In this document: piece after piece, positions 6,351 through 6,468 of the stretch
How the letters are laid out: each line of letters begins with the position of its first letter
How positions within the stretch are numbered: position 1 is the stretch's first letter
Assembly (NCBI GenBank): GCA_003164255.1
Contig: PLST01000309.1
Location: 21,378 to 27,845 of the forward strand
Origin: Acidobacteriaceae bacterium
GTDB taxonomy: Bacteria > Acidobacteriota > Terriglobia > Terriglobales > Acidobacteriaceae
DNA length: 6,468 nt
Direction of reading: 5' to 3'
The notes under the pieces: model-generated
Told to the model about the DNA's origin: nothing
The model's database searches: none
The model's input: the letters and a program-made list of their open reading frames with translations, nothing else
Program-made: the position numbers and the translations under genes

Positions 6351-6390
6351 GGCAGCGGGTAAGTTACCGCCGCGATTCCCCAGCACTCTG

Positions 6391-6396
6391 ATTATC
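6391..6396 (-). promoter_or_regulatory. Candidate -10 box for the lipoprotein gene
   Basis: On the minus strand GATAAT matches five of six bases of TATAAT. Transcription would start near 6384, downstream of the first base of the GTG at 6386, which fits use of the later GTG at 6320. No good -35 box was seen. Confidence 0.25.
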
Positions 6397-6410
6397 TGTA
6401 GATTGGAGAT

Positions 6411-6468
6411 ATGCTAAATACAACGAAAAAAACGGGTAATAGCACGAAAGTGTTACGTTTCCGACGCG
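6411..6468 (+). CDS. Possible start of a divergent gene, cut by the window edge
   Basis: An open frame of 19 codons runs from the ATG at 6411 off the right edge (MLNTTKKTGNSTKVLRFRR). I do not recognise it. GGAG at 6405-6408 is only two bases before the ATG, too close for an ordinary ribosome binding site. The same stretch can also be read as a terminator for a minus-strand gene from the right, so this call is weak. Confidence 0.2.
   Translation, partial: MLNTTKKTGNSTKVLRFRR
6426..6456 (-). terminator. Possible intrinsic terminator of a gene to the right of the window
   Basis: On the minus strand GTAACAC (6456-6450), loop TTTC and GTG-CTA-TTAC form a stem with a 3-base bulge, followed by CCCG and seven consecutive Ts (6432-6426). 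The T-run is good but the stem is short, bulged and poor in GC. Confidence 0.3.

Noticed and set aside
6067..6417. 116-residue plus-strand frame overlapping the lipoprotein 5' end
   Set aside because: It lies almost wholly antisense to the lipoprotein's signal and Ig-like domain, and its Pro/Glu-rich stretch is the complement of the Ser/Gly linker.

Overview
The window holds three confidently called genes. An HD-family phosphohydrolase (348-980, plus strand) faces two minus-strand genes for exported proteins: a seven-bladed YVTN-type beta-propeller (1025-2110) and, upstream of it in the direction of transcription, a very large modular lipoprotein (2301-6320, or to 6386 with an earlier GTG). 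No tRNA, rRNA, CRISPR array, transposase, phage gene or toxin-antitoxin pair was found.

The likely host is a GC-rich, Gram-negative, soil-type bacterium, most plausibly an acidobacterium. This is inference. It rests on the lipoprotein style (Ser/Gly linker, then Ig-like and He_PIG-like modules), the YVTN propeller, the high-GC coding sequence, and short GC-rich inverted repeats in the left flank. None of these is diagnostic alone.

Layout. Positions 1-326 carry no credible gene, only two GC-rich inverted repeats. The HD gene follows, and its stop lies 44 bases from the stop of the convergent propeller gene, with no convincing terminator between them. The propeller gene has a strong Shine-Dalgarno sequence and a plausible -10 box. 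A 190-base gap with a bulged GC-rich hairpin separates it from the lipoprotein gene. The right flank (6321-6468) has two overlapping inverted repeats before the preferred lipoprotein start, a possible -10 box, a short open frame running off the edge, and a possible minus-strand terminator for a gene outside the window.

How the genes may work together. The HD protein keeps the complete metal and catalytic residue set of the SpoT/Mesh1 (p)ppGpp hydrolase fold on a single domain, so it looks like a small alarmone hydrolase acting in the cytoplasm. The lipoprotein and propeller share a strand and both carry export signals, so a joint envelope role (adhesion or scaffolding) is possible, but nothing in the sequence proves it. 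No clearly new multi-gene system is visible. The most unusual points are the charge-poor repeat array of the lipoprotein, its C-terminal Asp/Asn-rich loop, and a Pro/Gly/Met insertion in the propeller.
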